From: Pseudaeromonas sp038247115
Lineage (GTDB): Bacteria > Pseudomonadota > Gammaproteobacteria > Enterobacterales > Aeromonadaceae
Assembly (NCBI GenBank): GCA_038247115.1
Contig: JBBRVG010000005.1
Span: forward strand, 19,083 to 83,082
Direction of reading: 5' to 3'
DNA: 64,000 nt
The notes under the pieces: generated by a model
Told to the model about the DNA's origin: nothing
The model's database searches: none
What the model saw: only the letters and a program-made list of their open reading frames with translations
Part shown: positions 18,218-27,174 of the stretch, in pieces
How positions within the stretch are numbered: the first letter of the stretch is position 1
Layout of the letters: every line of letters starts with the position of its first letter
Made by a program: the position numbers and the translations under genes

Positions 18218-18233
18218 AGTGATCTGCGTCACA
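18218..18233. promoter_or_regulatory. CRP-like site 2 upstream of mtlA
   Basis: AGTGATCTGCGTCACA keeps GTGA-N6-TCACA and lies 46 bp centre-to-centre from site 1. Confidence 0.65.
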
Positions 18234-18280
18234 TAAAAGACGGTTATCAACGGGGAATCGACGATTTGTAGACATGAATT

Positions 18281-18296
18281 CGTGATCTGGATCGCT
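18281..18296. promoter_or_regulatory. CRP-like site 3 upstream of mtlA
   Basis: CGTGATCTGGATCGCT is a weaker match. Its centre is about 44 bp upstream of the start point predicted from the -10 element at 18321, close to class II activator geometry. Confidence 0.55.
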
Positions 18297-18317
18297 ACTC
18301 TTTCGGGGTTCACCCGG

Positions 18318-18326
18318 TGGTATGGT
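18318..18326 (+). promoter_or_regulatory. Candidate mtlA extended -10 element
   Basis: TGG followed by TATGGT resembles an extended -10 (TGn-TATAAT). The -35 region (CTCTTT) is poor, as expected for an activator-dependent promoter. Confidence 0.4.
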
Positions 18327-18475
18327 GACCAAGATCCCAAAAAAAACCCGTTATCGGCAACGTTTTCAGGAGAGTGGTACATTCAAGGTGCACGAAGTTC
18401 AGGAGTTCCAGGTTCGGCAAAACCCGGGCTCCCCACCACTCAACCATTCAACAAAGCTTCAAACGGGGTGTTGTT

Positions 18476-20413
18476 ATGCTATCACCAGATACTAAGGTCA
18501 AGATACAGAATTTTGGCCGCTTCCTGTCCAACATGGTCATGCCAAATATAGGGGCGTTTATCGCCTGGGGCTTCCTGACCGCCTTATTTATCCCGACCGG
18601 TTGGTTGCCTAATGAGGCCCTATCCAAGATGGTCGGCCCCATGATTACCTACCTGCTGCCACTGCTGATCGGTTATACCGGCGGTAAATTGGTTGGTGGC
18701 GAACGCGGCGGTATCGTCGGTGCCGTGACCACCATGGGGGTCATCGTCGGGACCGATATTCCTATGTTCATGGGTGCCATGATTGTCGGCCCCTTGGGCG
18801 GTTGGGTGATCAAGCGTTTTGACCGTGTCATTGACGGTAAAGTCAAAAGCGGTTTTGAAATGCTGGTCAATAATTTCTCGGCCGGTATCATCGGCATGTT
18901 GCTGGCGATCCTCTCTTTTTATCTGATCGGACCCTTTGTAAAGTTGCTCTCCGGCATGCTGGCGGGTGGGGTTGCGGTACTGGTGGAAAACCACCTGCTG
19001 CCGCTCACCTCGATCTTTGTCGAACCGGCGAAGATCCTGTTCCTGAACAACGCGATCAACCACGGTATCTTCTCGCCACTGGGGATCCAGCAGGCAACCG
19101 AGCACGGCAAATCCATTTTCTTCCTGATTGAAGCCAACCCGGGTCCCGGTTTCGGTATCTTGCTGGCCTACATGGTATTTGGTCGCGGCAATGCCAAGCA
19201 ATCGGCTGCCGGTGCGTCCATCATCCATTTCCTGGGCGGGATCCACGAGATTTATTTCCCCTACGTGTTGATGAATCCGCGTCTGATCCTGGCGGTGATT
19301 GCCGGTGGTATGACCGGAGTCTTCACCCTGACCCTGTTTGATGCCGGTCTGGTTTCTCCGGCATCACCAGGCTCCATCTTTGCTGTGTTGCTGATGACGC
19401 CGAAAGACTCTCTGCTGGGTGTTCTGGCGGCGATCCTAGCGGCTACGACCGTATCCTTCCTGGTAGCGGCTCTGTTCCTGCGAGTACAACAACCGACGTC
19501 CCAACAAGAAGACGATCTGGACGGTGCCACCCGCAAGATGAAAGCGATGAAGGCCGGCAGTAAGGGTTCTGTCCCGGCAGCGGCCACCTCTGCCACTACA
19601 TCGCAAGCCATGAACTATCAGGGGATCGAACGCATCGTGGTGGCCTGTGATGCCGGTATGGGCTCCAGTGCCATGGGGGCCAGTCTGCTGCGCAAAAAAG
19701 TGCAGGAGGCGGGACTGCCGATCAAGGTGACTAACCTGGCGATCAACAATCTGGACGAGAGTGCCGATCTGGTGATTACCCACCGGGACTTGACCGAGCG
19801 GGCCCGTCGCCATGCGCCCCACGCCCGGCATATTTCCCTGGATAATTTTCTGGATAATGGCCTCTATCAGGGGCTCATCAGCAGCCTCAAGGCAGCGAAC
19901 GACGATCAGTTCCAGCAGCCGCTGTCGATTGCCGCCAATGATGACAACTATCAAGCGACCACGACGCCACTGTTCACCTTGAGCGCTGACAATATTCGTC
20001 TCGGCTTGCATGCCAAGGACAAAGAAGCCGCGATTCGGATGGCAGGCGAGATGCTGGTCAAGGGCGGCTATGTGGAGCCGGAATATATAACCGCCATGCT
20101 GCAACGGGAGCAACTGGTGTCTACCTATCTGGGAGAGTCGATTGCCGTTCCCCACGGCACCGTTGAAGCAAAAGACAAGGTCAAGCGCACCGGCGTAGTG
20201 ATCTGCCAATACCCGGCTGGTGTGCAATTCGGCGCAAACAAAGAGGATGTGGCTCGCCTGGTGATCGGGATTGCCGCCCGCAATGACGAGCATATTCAGG
20301 TGATTACCAACCTAACCAATGCCCTGGACGATCCCTCGTTGATCGAGCAACTGGCGACCACCCGGGATCCGCAGTTTGTGCTGGATCTGCTCAGCGGGCA
20401 TCGCGCCGCCTGA
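18476..20413 (+). CDS. mtlA: Mannitol-specific PTS enzyme IICBA
   Basis: The 645-residue membrane permease imports and phosphorylates mannitol. Domains are in the order IIC (residues 1-340, multiple membrane segments, starting KIQNFGRFLSNMVMPNIGAF), IIB with phosphocysteine Cys391 in VACDAGMGSSAMGA, and IIA with phosphohistidine His560 in GESIAVPHGT. The IIB and IIA sites align with Cys384 and His554 of E. coli MtlA. The ATG at 18476 gives the conserved start; the open frame upstream overlaps regulatory DNA. mtlD follows after 61 bases. CRP-like sites upstream suggest carbon catabolite control. Confidence 0.97.
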   Translation: MLSPDTKVKIQNFGRFLSNMVMPNIGAFIAWGFLTALFIPTGWLPNEALSKMVGPMITYLLPLLIGYTGGKLVGGERGGIVGAVTTMGVIVGTDIPMFMGAMIVGPLGGWVIKRFDRVIDGKVKSGFEMLVNNFSAGIIGMLLAILSFYLIGPFVKLLSGMLAGGVAVLVENHLLPLTSIFVEPAKILFLNNAINHGIFSPLGIQQATEHGKSIFFLIEANPGPGFGILLAYMVFGRGNAKQSAAGASIIHFLGGIHEIYFPYVLMNPRLILAVIAGGMTGVFTLTLFDAGLVSPASPGSIFAVLLMTPKDSLLGVLAAILAATTVSFLVAALFLRVQQPTSQQEDDLDGATRKMKAMKAGSKGSVPAAATSATTSQAMNYQGIERIVVACDAGMGSSAMGASLLRKKVQEAGLPIKVTNLAINNLDESADLVITHRDLTERARRHAPHARHISLDNFLDNGLYQGLISSLKAANDDQFQQPLSIAANDDNYQATTTPLFTLSADNIRLGLHAKDKEAAIRMAGEMLVKGGYVEPEYITAMLQREQLVSTYLGESIAVPHGTVEAKDKVKRTGVVICQYPAGVQFGANKEDVARLVIGIAARNDEHIQVITNLTNALDDPSLIEQLATTRDPQFVLDLLSGHRAA

Positions 20414-20474
20414 TTTCAGGGGTGTGGTGCTCGGGCACCACACCGTCACTCTCTTTGCTTCAAGGAATACAGAT

Positions 20475-21629
20475 ATGAAAGCCCTGCATTTTGGCGCTGG
20501 AAACATTGGTCGTGGTTTTATCGGTAAATTGCTGGCGGAGTCGGAGGCGGAACTGACCTTCGCCGATGCCAATGCCGAGCTGGTGGATCAGCTCAATCAC
20601 TCCCAACAATATAAGGTGCATGTGGTCGGCAGCCAGCATCAGATTGATGTGGTCAGCCGCATAGTGGCGGTCAACGCCAATAGCGGTGAAGTGATAGATC
20701 GGATCCGCCAGGCGGATCTCATCACCACGGCTGTGGGTCCCATGATCCTGGACAAGATAGCGGCGACATTGGCCAGTGGCCTGCAGTTGCGTTTTGACGA
20801 TGGCAATCTGACGCCGCTGAACATCATTGCCTGTGAAAACATGGTGCGCGGCACCTCCCATCTCAAGACGGCGGTACTGGCCCGTCTGCCTGAGGCTTAC
20901 CATGAGCGGTTGGAGCAGTGCGTCGGCTTTGTGGATTCCGCCGTGGATCGGATCGTGCCTCCCGCTGCTGCGGCGAACGATGATCCGCTGGAAGTGACAG
21001 TCGAGAGCTTTAGCGAATGGATCGTCGACGAAACCCAGTTCAAGGGCCAGGTACCGGCGGTGACAGGGATGGAGTTGACCGGCAATCTGATTGCCTTCGT
21101 CGAGCGCAAGCTGTTTACCCTGAATACCGGTCACTGCATCACCGCCTATCTCGGTGCTTTGGCGGGCTACCGCACCATTCGCGAGGCGATTGCCGATCCG
21201 GTTATTCAGGACAAGGTGCGCCGTGCCATGCAGCAAAGTGGTGAAGTGCTGGTACGCCGTTATGGCTTTGATCGTCAGCTGCACCATGCCTATATCGAGA
21301 AGATCCTGGGTCGTTTTGCCAACCCCTATCTGGTGGACGAGATCGATCGGGTCGGGCGTCAGCCCCTGCGCAAGCTGGGCCCGGATGATCGCCTGATCAA
21401 GCCGTTGCTGGGAACTCTGGAATATGGCCTGGAGCATGATGCCTTGCTGGAGGGGATTGCTGCGGCGCTGTGCTATCGCAACGAGACAGATCCGCAAGCG
21501 GTTGAGTTACAACAGATGATCCAGAATGAAGGCGTTGCCAGTACACTGGTGCGAGTAACCGGGCTGGCCTTGCACGAGCCGCAGATGCTGCAGATTGTGC
21601 GCCTGTATCAGGATATGAAAAACCGATGA
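20475..21629 (+). CDS. mtlD: Mannitol-1-phosphate 5-dehydrogenase
   Basis: This 384-residue cytoplasmic NAD-dependent enzyme oxidises the mannitol 1-phosphate made by MtlA to fructose 6-phosphate. The start MKALHFGAGNIGRGFIGKLL carries the Rossmann GAGNIGRG motif. ACENMVRGTSHL and the KLFTLNTGHCITAYLG region are hallmarks of the polyol dehydrogenase family. The ATG at 20475 is the conserved start. It is the second gene of mtlADR, 61 bases after mtlA. Confidence 0.97.
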   Translation: MKALHFGAGNIGRGFIGKLLAESEAELTFADANAELVDQLNHSQQYKVHVVGSQHQIDVVSRIVAVNANSGEVIDRIRQADLITTAVGPMILDKIAATLASGLQLRFDDGNLTPLNIIACENMVRGTSHLKTAVLARLPEAYHERLEQCVGFVDSAVDRIVPPAAAANDDPLEVTVESFSEWIVDETQFKGQVPAVTGMELTGNLIAFVERKLFTLNTGHCITAYLGALAGYRTIREAIADPVIQDKVRRAMQQSGEVLVRRYGFDRQLHHAYIEKILGRFANPYLVDEIDRVGRQPLRKLGPDDRLIKPLLGTLEYGLEHDALLEGIAAALCYRNETDPQAVELQQMIQNEGVASTLVRVTGLALHEPQMLQIVRLYQDMKNR

Positions 21630-21723
21630 AGTAAAGCGTGGGCAGGAATAGCCCGAGTCGGATGGCGGCCGGTATGGCAACCGCCGCCATCATCACTGGT
21701 CTTCCCGAATAAAATAACAATCT

Positions 21724-22248
21724 ATGACTTATGTAACCCATGAAGATGAACTCTTCGAACGTCTGGCTCCGGCGGATAACCCCCGTGGTTTTTTCCTCGA
21801 AGTGGTTGCGGTGATCGAAGACGGCGCCGACCACCTGCTGCGCAGTGCATTTCGGCAGGAAGAGTTTGCGGTCAAGTATGCCATCGAGCCGCTATTGAAT
21901 CGGCAGGGCCCCTTGTCGGAGTTGACGGTACGGCTGAAATTGATGCTGGCTCTGGGCATGTTCTCTTTGGAGACGTACCAGGACCTGGAGTTGTGTATCA
22001 AATTACGGGATTGGTTGGGCGATGATATTCGCAATTACCGCTTCAGTGATGAGGCGCTGCTGACTCGTCTCAAACGTCTGCATTGTTTGCAGAGTCAGGG
22101 GATACCCGAGTTACCGGCCTTGGCACCGGACGGCGATCATCTGTTGTACCAGATGCAGTTGGAGCGGCAGGACCAGGTGGTTCGTTCCGCTTTGCTATTG
22201 AGCATTGCCACTATAGTGCAGGAACTGGGAAAAGAGAGTCCTATCTGA
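21724..22248 (+). CDS. mtlR: Mannitol operon repressor MtlR
   Basis: The 174-residue all-helical protein matches the MtlR family (DELFERL, LNRQGPLSELTVRLKLMLALGM, DLELCIKLRDWLGDD). MtlR represses the mtl operon in enterobacteria and Vibrio but has no classical DNA-binding fold, so its mode of action is indirect or unclear. It lies 94 bases after mtlD as the last gene of the operon and converges on yajL. Confidence 0.93.
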   Translation: MTYVTHEDELFERLAPADNPRGFFLEVVAVIEDGADHLLRSAFRQEEFAVKYAIEPLLNRQGPLSELTVRLKLMLALGMFSLETYQDLELCIKLRDWLGDDIRNYRFSDEALLTRLKRLHCLQSQGIPELPALAPDGDHLLYQMQLERQDQVVRSALLLSIATIVQELGKESPI

Positions 22249-22305
22249 GCAAGATGCTGGCGATGGAGTCGGCACCTACCCGAGTCTCCACCGCAGCTGT
22301 TTGCC

Positions 22306-22872
22306 TTATTTCAACAACATGCCCGCCGCCACCTTGTCGGCTATGGTATCGCCTTCCAGTACCCGTACCGCTGCCAACGCAAACGCCATGCTGGTACCGG
22401 GTCCTTTGCTGGTAATCAGCCGTTCGGCCTCATCCACCACTACCGCCTGGGCGACGAAGCTGCTGGCGGGTAATTGCCCTTCGGTGCCCGGATAACCGGT
22501 GACCTTGGCTGGGCCAATCAGATCATGATGGGCCAGCACCAGCGCCGGTGAGGCACAAATAGCCGCCCGCCAGCCGCCGCGCGCGCTCTGCTCCTTGAGC
22601 ATGCGGATGAGCAGTGGATTATCGCGCAGGTATTCGGCACCGGGCAGGCCGCCTGGAAGCAGTATGAGATCAAAATGTTGCTCGGCAACCGACTCCAGCA
22701 ACACATCGGCGACCAGTTTGACGCCGCGAGAGGCGGTGATCTGCAAGCGCCCCTGGGGGCAGACGGAAGCGACTGTGACCTGAACTCCGCCGCGAACCAG
22801 GGTATCTATGCTGGCGACAGCTTCCAGCTCTTCACAGCCGGGGGCCAGAACTACTAATGCGTGATGGGACAT
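22306..22872 (-). CDS. yajL: DJ-1/PfpI-family protein YajL
   Basis: The 188-residue product is a DJ-1 superfamily protein: LAPGCEELEAVASIDTL at the N-terminus, LLPGGLPGAEYLRDN, and the nucleophile Cys in AAICASPALVLAHHDLI, with TGYPGTEGQLP following. YajL is linked to oxidative-stress protection and proposed protein deglycase or chaperone activity; that biochemistry is disputed. AAGGAGT before the ATG supports the start. It lies 27 bases downstream of panE in the same direction. Confidence 0.93.
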   Translation of the reverse strand: MSHHALVVLAPGCEELEAVASIDTLVRGGVQVTVASVCPQGRLQITASRGVKLVADVLLESVAEQHFDLILLPGGLPGAEYLRDNPLLIRMLKEQSARGGWRAAICASPALVLAHHDLIGPAKVTGYPGTEGQLPASSFVAQAVVVDEAERLITSKGPGTSMAFALAAVRVLEGDTIADKVAAGMLLK

Positions 22873-22899
22873 GATGACTCCTTGGCCGTATCGGCTCTG

Positions 22900-23838
22900 T
22901 CAGATGGAAAAACTCGATAGACCTGAAGCAACAGGACTCCGACGACTGATGGCATCATACAACTGCTGGTGCAGAGGCATATGCAGACCCAGCGGCTGGG
23001 CCTCGCGCAAGATATAGCCGGTGATATAGTCGATTTCGGTGGGGCGGCCAGCGGCTAAGTCCTGCTGCATGGAGGAGTAGTTTGGCGCTGTGGCCTCGGC
23101 GACCGCCATGACCCGAGCCACCCAATACTCCTCAGGCAGATTGAAACCTTCGCGTTGCAGCAGGGGCATGAGTTCGTGGCAGAGGGCTTCCACCTCCTCA
23201 TGACGGCTGAGCAGGGAGCCGTTGGCCTCGCCGCTTAAGGCCGTTAGCGGGTTGATGATGGCGTTGATGACCAACTTTTCCCATTGCTTCATGCGGATCT
23301 CGTCACTCCAGGCCGCGTGGGGCAGGGCTTGTGCCAATACATCTACTACGCCGCGCCAGTCGTTACCTGCGGCATTGCCAGCTCCGAACCAGGTTTCCCC
23401 ACTGCCGGTATGACGAAACTCCTCCGCGCTCAAGCGCAGGGCGCCGTTACTGGTGATACCGATGAGCAGCGGATTGGCAGGGAAGGCGCGCTTGACCCAA
23501 GCTTCGGTGCCCATGCCGTTATGCAACAGCAGTATGGGCGTGGCTTCCGGCAGCTGGCCGATCAGCGGCTCCATAGCAACCTGCACTTGATAGACCTTGG
23601 TAGTGACCAGCAGCAGACTGATGTTGGCGGCATCCTTGGTCTGCAGAAAATCGGGGTGGAATTCATGGTGCTGGCCTTGCAGATCCCACCAGCCCAGGAG
23701 CAGGGGATGTTTCACCTCTTTAGGTACTTGTTGGGGGGCAAAGGTACGTAACAAGCTGACCTGATGTCCGGCTTGTGCCAGTAGCCCCGCCATCACGCCT
23801 CCCAGTGCTCCGCAGCCGAGCAGGGTCCAGTGCTTCAT
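22900..23838 (-). CDS. panE: 2-dehydropantoate 2-reductase
   Basis: This 312-residue NADPH-dependent ketopantoate reductase of pantothenate synthesis carries the N-terminal Rossmann motif LGCGALGGVMAGLLAQAGH, LLLHNGMGTE, WEKLVINAIINPLTAL with the catalytic Lys, and AAGRPTEIDYITGYIL. The ATG at 23838 is chosen because it has GGAGAG six bases upstream and gives the family start; an open extension of about 21 residues is not conserved. It precedes yajL, an arrangement related to the E. coli thiI-yajL-panE-yajQ region. Confidence 0.94.
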   Translation of the reverse strand: MKHWTLLGCGALGGVMAGLLAQAGHQVSLLRTFAPQQVPKEVKHPLLLGWWDLQGQHHEFHPDFLQTKDAANISLLLVTTKVYQVQVAMEPLIGQLPEATPILLLHNGMGTEAWVKRAFPANPLLIGITSNGALRLSAEEFRHTGSGETWFGAGNAAGNDWRGVVDVLAQALPHAAWSDEIRMKQWEKLVINAIINPLTALSGEANGSLLSRHEEVEALCHELMPLLQREGFNLPEEYWVARVMAVAEATAPNYSSMQQDLAAGRPTEIDYITGYILREAQPLGLHMPLHQQLYDAISRRSPVASGLSSFSI

Positions 23839-24115
23839 GTTCATCTCTCCCGTTATGTCACTGTCAGCCAGGAACAGCTCGTTCAACACCAGCCATGCCA
23901 CCGTCTATCCATCATAGGCATAGAATCGACAAGGCCATAGGGTTTCGACAGCCGTGGGTATCTTCAGATGGTTGGTGGACCCTGGTGACCTGCTATCTAC
24001 ACTGCAGTGATGGTTCCGCAAGGCATTATTCGCCGGATTCTAGCAGAGAGACCCATTCAGTGTTGGGCTCTTTTCTGATAGATTACCGGCCTTTATCTGA
24101 ACACAGGAACCTATC

Positions 24116-24598
24116 ATGCCCTCTTTTGACATCGTCTCTGAAGTAGCCATGAACGAGGTGCAGAATGCGGTGGAGAATGCCAATCGCGAGCTGCAGACCC
24201 GTTTCGATTTTCGTGGTGTGGAAGCCTCATTCGAATTGAATAAAGAGGTGATTAAACTGGCTGCGGATGCTGATTTCCAGCTCAAGCAGATGGTTGAAAT
24301 TCTGCGTGACAAGGTGATCAAGCGCAATATTGACGCCAGTTGCCTGGATATTGGCGAGCCTGAACACTCAGGACGCCGCTATTTCCTGGAAGTCACTCTC
24401 AAGGAAGGCATTGAAAGTGATATGGCCAAGAAGCTGGTCAAGCTGATCAAGGATTCCAAGGTCAAGGTTCAAGCTGCGATCCAAGGCGACGAAGTGCGGG
24501 TCACCGGCAAGAAGCGCGATGATTTGCAAGAGGTGATGGCGCTGGTTCGCGGTGCCGATCTGGGGCAACCCTTCCAGTTCACCAACTTCCGCGATTAA
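24116..24598 (+). CDS. yajQ: YajQ-family nucleotide-binding protein
   Basis: The product has 160 residues with the full YajQ signature: MPSFDIVSEVAMNEVQNAVENA, TRFDFRGVEASFEL near residue 34, and VRVTGKKRDDLQEVMALVR near the C-terminus. Members bind nucleotides and some bind cyclic di-GMP or act on viral transcription; no output can be assigned here. The gene is divergent from panE across a 277-bp gap with no other feature seen. A terminator follows. Confidence 0.95.
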   Translation: MPSFDIVSEVAMNEVQNAVENANRELQTRFDFRGVEASFELNKEVIKLAADADFQLKQMVEILRDKVIKRNIDASCLDIGEPEHSGRRYFLEVTLKEGIESDMAKKLVKLIKDSKVKVQAAIQGDEVRVTGKKRDDLQEVMALVRGADLGQPFQFTNFRD

Positions 24599-24622
24599 GC
24601 CTCAAGCTTGGCTGGTGAGATA

Positions 24623-24652
24623 AAAAAACCGGAGCATCTGCTCCGGTTTTTT
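24623..24652. terminator. Bidirectional terminator between yajQ and the Tsx-like gene
   Basis: AAAACCGGAGCA-TC-TGCTCCGGTTTT with extra A and T tracts, between two converging genes. Confidence 0.93.
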
Positions 24653-24670
24653 GTTATCGCAACGGGGCGA

Positions 24671-25477
24671 TTAGAACTTGTAGGTCACATCGAAATAGTG
24701 ACCGAAGCCGGTGGTCTTCAGGCCATAAACGCCGTTTTGCAGACCATAGACATCGTTGAAGTACTTCAGACCGTAACCGACAGCGTAGCGGTCGGAATGC
24801 CAGTAGAGACCGTGGAAGAAGCCGGTACCGTCAGCGGAGGTGTCCTTGGCGCCAAACATGTAGTCCAGGTAACCTTGATAGGCGACGAAACTACCGTTGG
24901 AGAAGGAGTAGAACGGCTTGAACCAGTTCATGGAGTATTGGTAGCCATTCCAGCCAGTGGTAGCACCTTCCTGAACATGACGGGCATACAGGTTCATGCC
25001 GACTTTGCCGAACCAGGGCACTTGCACATCGCTACCCAGACCGATAAAGGATTCGAACAGACCATCCGGACCACCGATACTGTTCAGGTTGGCGATATAC
25101 AGCTCCTGAACCGGGCCGAAGGAGAGATCCTTGCCGGTCAATGCATCCAGTGACAGGCGTGGTGCAAACTTCATGTACAGGTTGTCGCCTTGATGCTTGT
25201 CATCGTGACGGTTGTCAAACACGTCGAATACGTCAACGTAACCGTACAGATCAAACAGACCAGAACGTCCACCAAACTCCATTTCCATATAGGTGTCGTC
25301 ATAGCCACCCTTGGATTCGGTGTAGGGCAGTTGATCGATGGTGTGCATCAGGTTGAACTGCATCCACTTGTAGTCATTCTTGTGAATGTTGCCGTCGCTG
25401 TAATCGGCGGCGAATGCCGGGGGCGCCATGGCAGCTGCCACAGTGATCGCCAGCAGGGTAGCGTTGAATTTGGCCAT
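24671..25477 (-). CDS. Tsx/OmpK-family nucleoside-specific outer-membrane channel
   Basis: The 268-residue product has a signal peptide (MAKFNATLLAITVAAAMAPPAFA|ADYSDGN) and a beta-barrel body rich in aromatic residues ending in YFDVTYKF, with the terminal Phe needed for outer-membrane insertion. DYKWMQFNLMHTIDQLP, GGRSGLFDLYGYVDVFDVF and the late FGHYFDVTYKF match the Tsx nucleoside-channel family, whose Vibrio relative OmpK is a phage receptor. It is divergent from ampG. Expression control is not evident; no CytR or CRP site was recognised. The substrate is inferred from the family. Confidence 0.88.
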   Translation of the reverse strand: MAKFNATLLAITVAAAMAPPAFAADYSDGNIHKNDYKWMQFNLMHTIDQLPYTESKGGYDDTYMEMEFGGRSGLFDLYGYVDVFDVFDNRHDDKHQGDNLYMKFAPRLSLDALTGKDLSFGPVQELYIANLNSIGGPDGLFESFIGLGSDVQVPWFGKVGMNLYARHVQEGATTGWNGYQYSMNWFKPFYSFSNGSFVAYQGYLDYMFGAKDTSADGTGFFHGLYWHSDRYAVGYGLKYFNDVYGLQNGVYGLKTTGFGHYFDVTYKF

Positions 25478-25864
25478 TTTGTTTCTCTCGTCTCGTAACG
25501 TTCTTGTTGGATTCCGTAGCGCTTATTTTTATAAAACCGAAAGCGCGGCGGCATTTTATTGTGCGCCACCTCTCATGAGAAGCGGTAACCCATGAAAAGG
25601 GGTGGCGAACTGCGCGATTTTTGCATTTTTTTCCAGCATAACGAGAGGAAAGCCGAAAAGTGGCTATTAAATAAACGTTTTCCTCCACACTTCGTGACGC
25701 CACTGCCCGGCGACGAAATGTCAGGCGGCCGCTGAAGGGCTCCAAAGGGGAGCGTTTGGGCTGCCAGCCCACTTTCGCTGACAACCGCCGGGACTCGAGT
25801 TGGCACAAAGAGGGGGCTTGCGGTAAGGTAAGCGGCTCTCTCCACCGTCAATTTGAATGCCTCC
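25478..25864. other. Divergent tsx-like/ampG intergenic region
   Basis: No gene is supported in these 387 bases. A 7-bp inverted repeat CGCCACC (25564-25570) / GGTGGCG (25601-25607) encloses the palindrome TCTCATGAGA (25571-25580), a possible leader hairpin of the Tsx-like mRNA. TATAAA on the minus strand near 25528-25535 is a possible -10. Nothing else was recognised. Confidence 0.4.
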
Positions 25865-27106
25865 ATGAGTGATAAATCCTGGGCGGAACTCCTGTTCTCC
25901 CGCCGTATGCTGATCTGTGTGTTCACCGGTTTTAGCTCGGGTCTGCCCCTGTATCTGCTGATCAATCTCATCCCCGCCTGGCTCAAGACCGAAGGGGTTG
26001 ATATCAAGACCATCGGCTTTTTTGCCCTGATCCAGTTTCCCTACACCTGGAAGTTCATCTGGTCGCCGCTGATTGATCGCTTTCCGGTGCTGGGGATGGG
26101 GCGGCGGCGTGGCTGGATGTTGATCACCCAGTTGGCGTTGCTGGCGGCCATTGCCGGCTTTGGTTGTTTCAATCCGCAACTGGATACCTGGAGCATCGCT
26201 TATCTGGCGCTCGGGGTGGCGTTCTTCAGCGCCAGTCAGGACATAGTGCTGGATGCCTTTCGCCGGGAAATTCTCGATGATGAGGTGCTGGGGCTGGGGA
26301 ATGCGGTGCATGTGAATGCCTATCGCATCGCCGGACTGATACCAGGCTCGCTGTCGCTGATCCTGGCGGACCATCTGCCCTGGTCGCAGGTTTTCCTGAT
26401 CACGGCGCTGTTTATGCTGCCGGGTCTGCTGCTGACGGTATGGGTTCGTGAGCCGCAACTGGCGCGGGTTCCCAAGACCTTGCGTGAGGCTGTGGTTGAG
26501 CCCTTCCATGAATTTATCAGCCGTCAGGGCTGGCGTAGCGCCTTGCTGATCCTGGCCTTTATCTTCTTCTACAAGCTGGGTGACAGCATGGCCACGGCGC
26601 TGGCCACGCCGTTTTATATGGAGATGGGGTTTTCCAAAACCGAGATCGGCATCATCGCGAAAAACGTCGGGCTCTGGGCCAGCGTCATCGGGGGTCTGCT
26701 TGGCGGCTTATGGATGATCAAATTGGGCATCAACCGCGCCCTCTGGTTGTTCGGGGTGGTGCAGCTGGTGTCGATCCTGGGATTTGTCTGGTTGACTGGA
26801 ACAGGCCCGGATCTGGTGGCGTTGGGGTTGGTGATTGGTTTCGAGGCGCTGGGTGTGGGGCTCGGGACGGCGGCGTTTACCGCCTTTATCGCCCGGACCA
26901 CGGATCCGCGGTATACCGCGACTCAGTTTGCCCTGTTCACCTCGCTGGCAGCGGTGCCGCGTACCTTCTTCAATGCCAGTACCGGCTACCTGGTCGCTCA
27001 ATACGGCTGGAGCGGTTTTTTCTGGATCTGCACCGCATTGGCGGTGCCTGGAATGCTATTGCTGTTTAAAGTGGCGCCCTGGCGGGAAGGGCCGTCTCAG
27101 ACTTGA
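25865..27106 (+). CDS. ampG: AmpG-family muropeptide permease (MFS)
   Basis: The 413-residue inner-membrane transporter resembles E. coli AmpG along its length: FTGFSSGLPLYLL, KTIGFFALIQFPYTWKFIWSPLIDR, GRRRGWM, FFSASQDIVLDAFRREIL, YKLGDSMATALATPF and ATQFALFTSLAAVPRTF. AmpG imports GlcNAc-anhydroMurNAc peptides for cell-wall recycling and so links murein damage to AmpR/AmpC beta-lactamase induction. It is shorter than E. coli AmpG (491 residues) and lacks its last two membrane segments. The ATG at 25865 is preferred to the TTG at 25853. It fits with mpl elsewhere in this window. Confidence 0.88.
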   Translation: MSDKSWAELLFSRRMLICVFTGFSSGLPLYLLINLIPAWLKTEGVDIKTIGFFALIQFPYTWKFIWSPLIDRFPVLGMGRRRGWMLITQLALLAAIAGFGCFNPQLDTWSIAYLALGVAFFSASQDIVLDAFRREILDDEVLGLGNAVHVNAYRIAGLIPGSLSLILADHLPWSQVFLITALFMLPGLLLTVWVREPQLARVPKTLREAVVEPFHEFISRQGWRSALLILAFIFFYKLGDSMATALATPFYMEMGFSKTEIGIIAKNVGLWASVIGGLLGGLWMIKLGINRALWLFGVVQLVSILGFVWLTGTGPDLVALGLVIGFEALGVGLGTAAFTAFIARTTDPRYTATQFALFTSLAAVPRTFFNASTGYLVAQYGWSGFFWICTALAVPGMLLLFKVAPWREGPSQT

Positions 27107-27121
27107 TGTTGTTTTTGATAT

Positions 27122-27152
27122 AAAAAAAACCGCCAGAGATGGCGGTTTTTTT
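27122..27152. terminator. Bidirectional terminator between ampG and ppiA
   Basis: AAAAAACCGCC-AGAGAT-GGCGGTTTTTTT between converging genes. Confidence 0.93.
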
Positions 27153-27174
27153 GTCTGCGGCCTTGGCCTGTGCG

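Larger units (their letters stand above)
18015..18475 (+). promoter_or_regulatory. mtlA regulatory region
   Basis: This 461-bp stretch has no gene. It contains three CRP-like palindromes and an extended -10-like element, followed by a leader of about 140 bases before the mtlA ATG. No MtlR-specific operator is recognised. No antisense RNA like Vibrio MtlS can be asserted from the sequence. Confidence 0.6.

Noticed and set aside
18300..18475. Antisense RNA like Vibrio MtlS opposite the mtlA leader
   Set aside because: No minus-strand promoter and terminator pair could be identified by eye. It cannot be supported from sequence alone.
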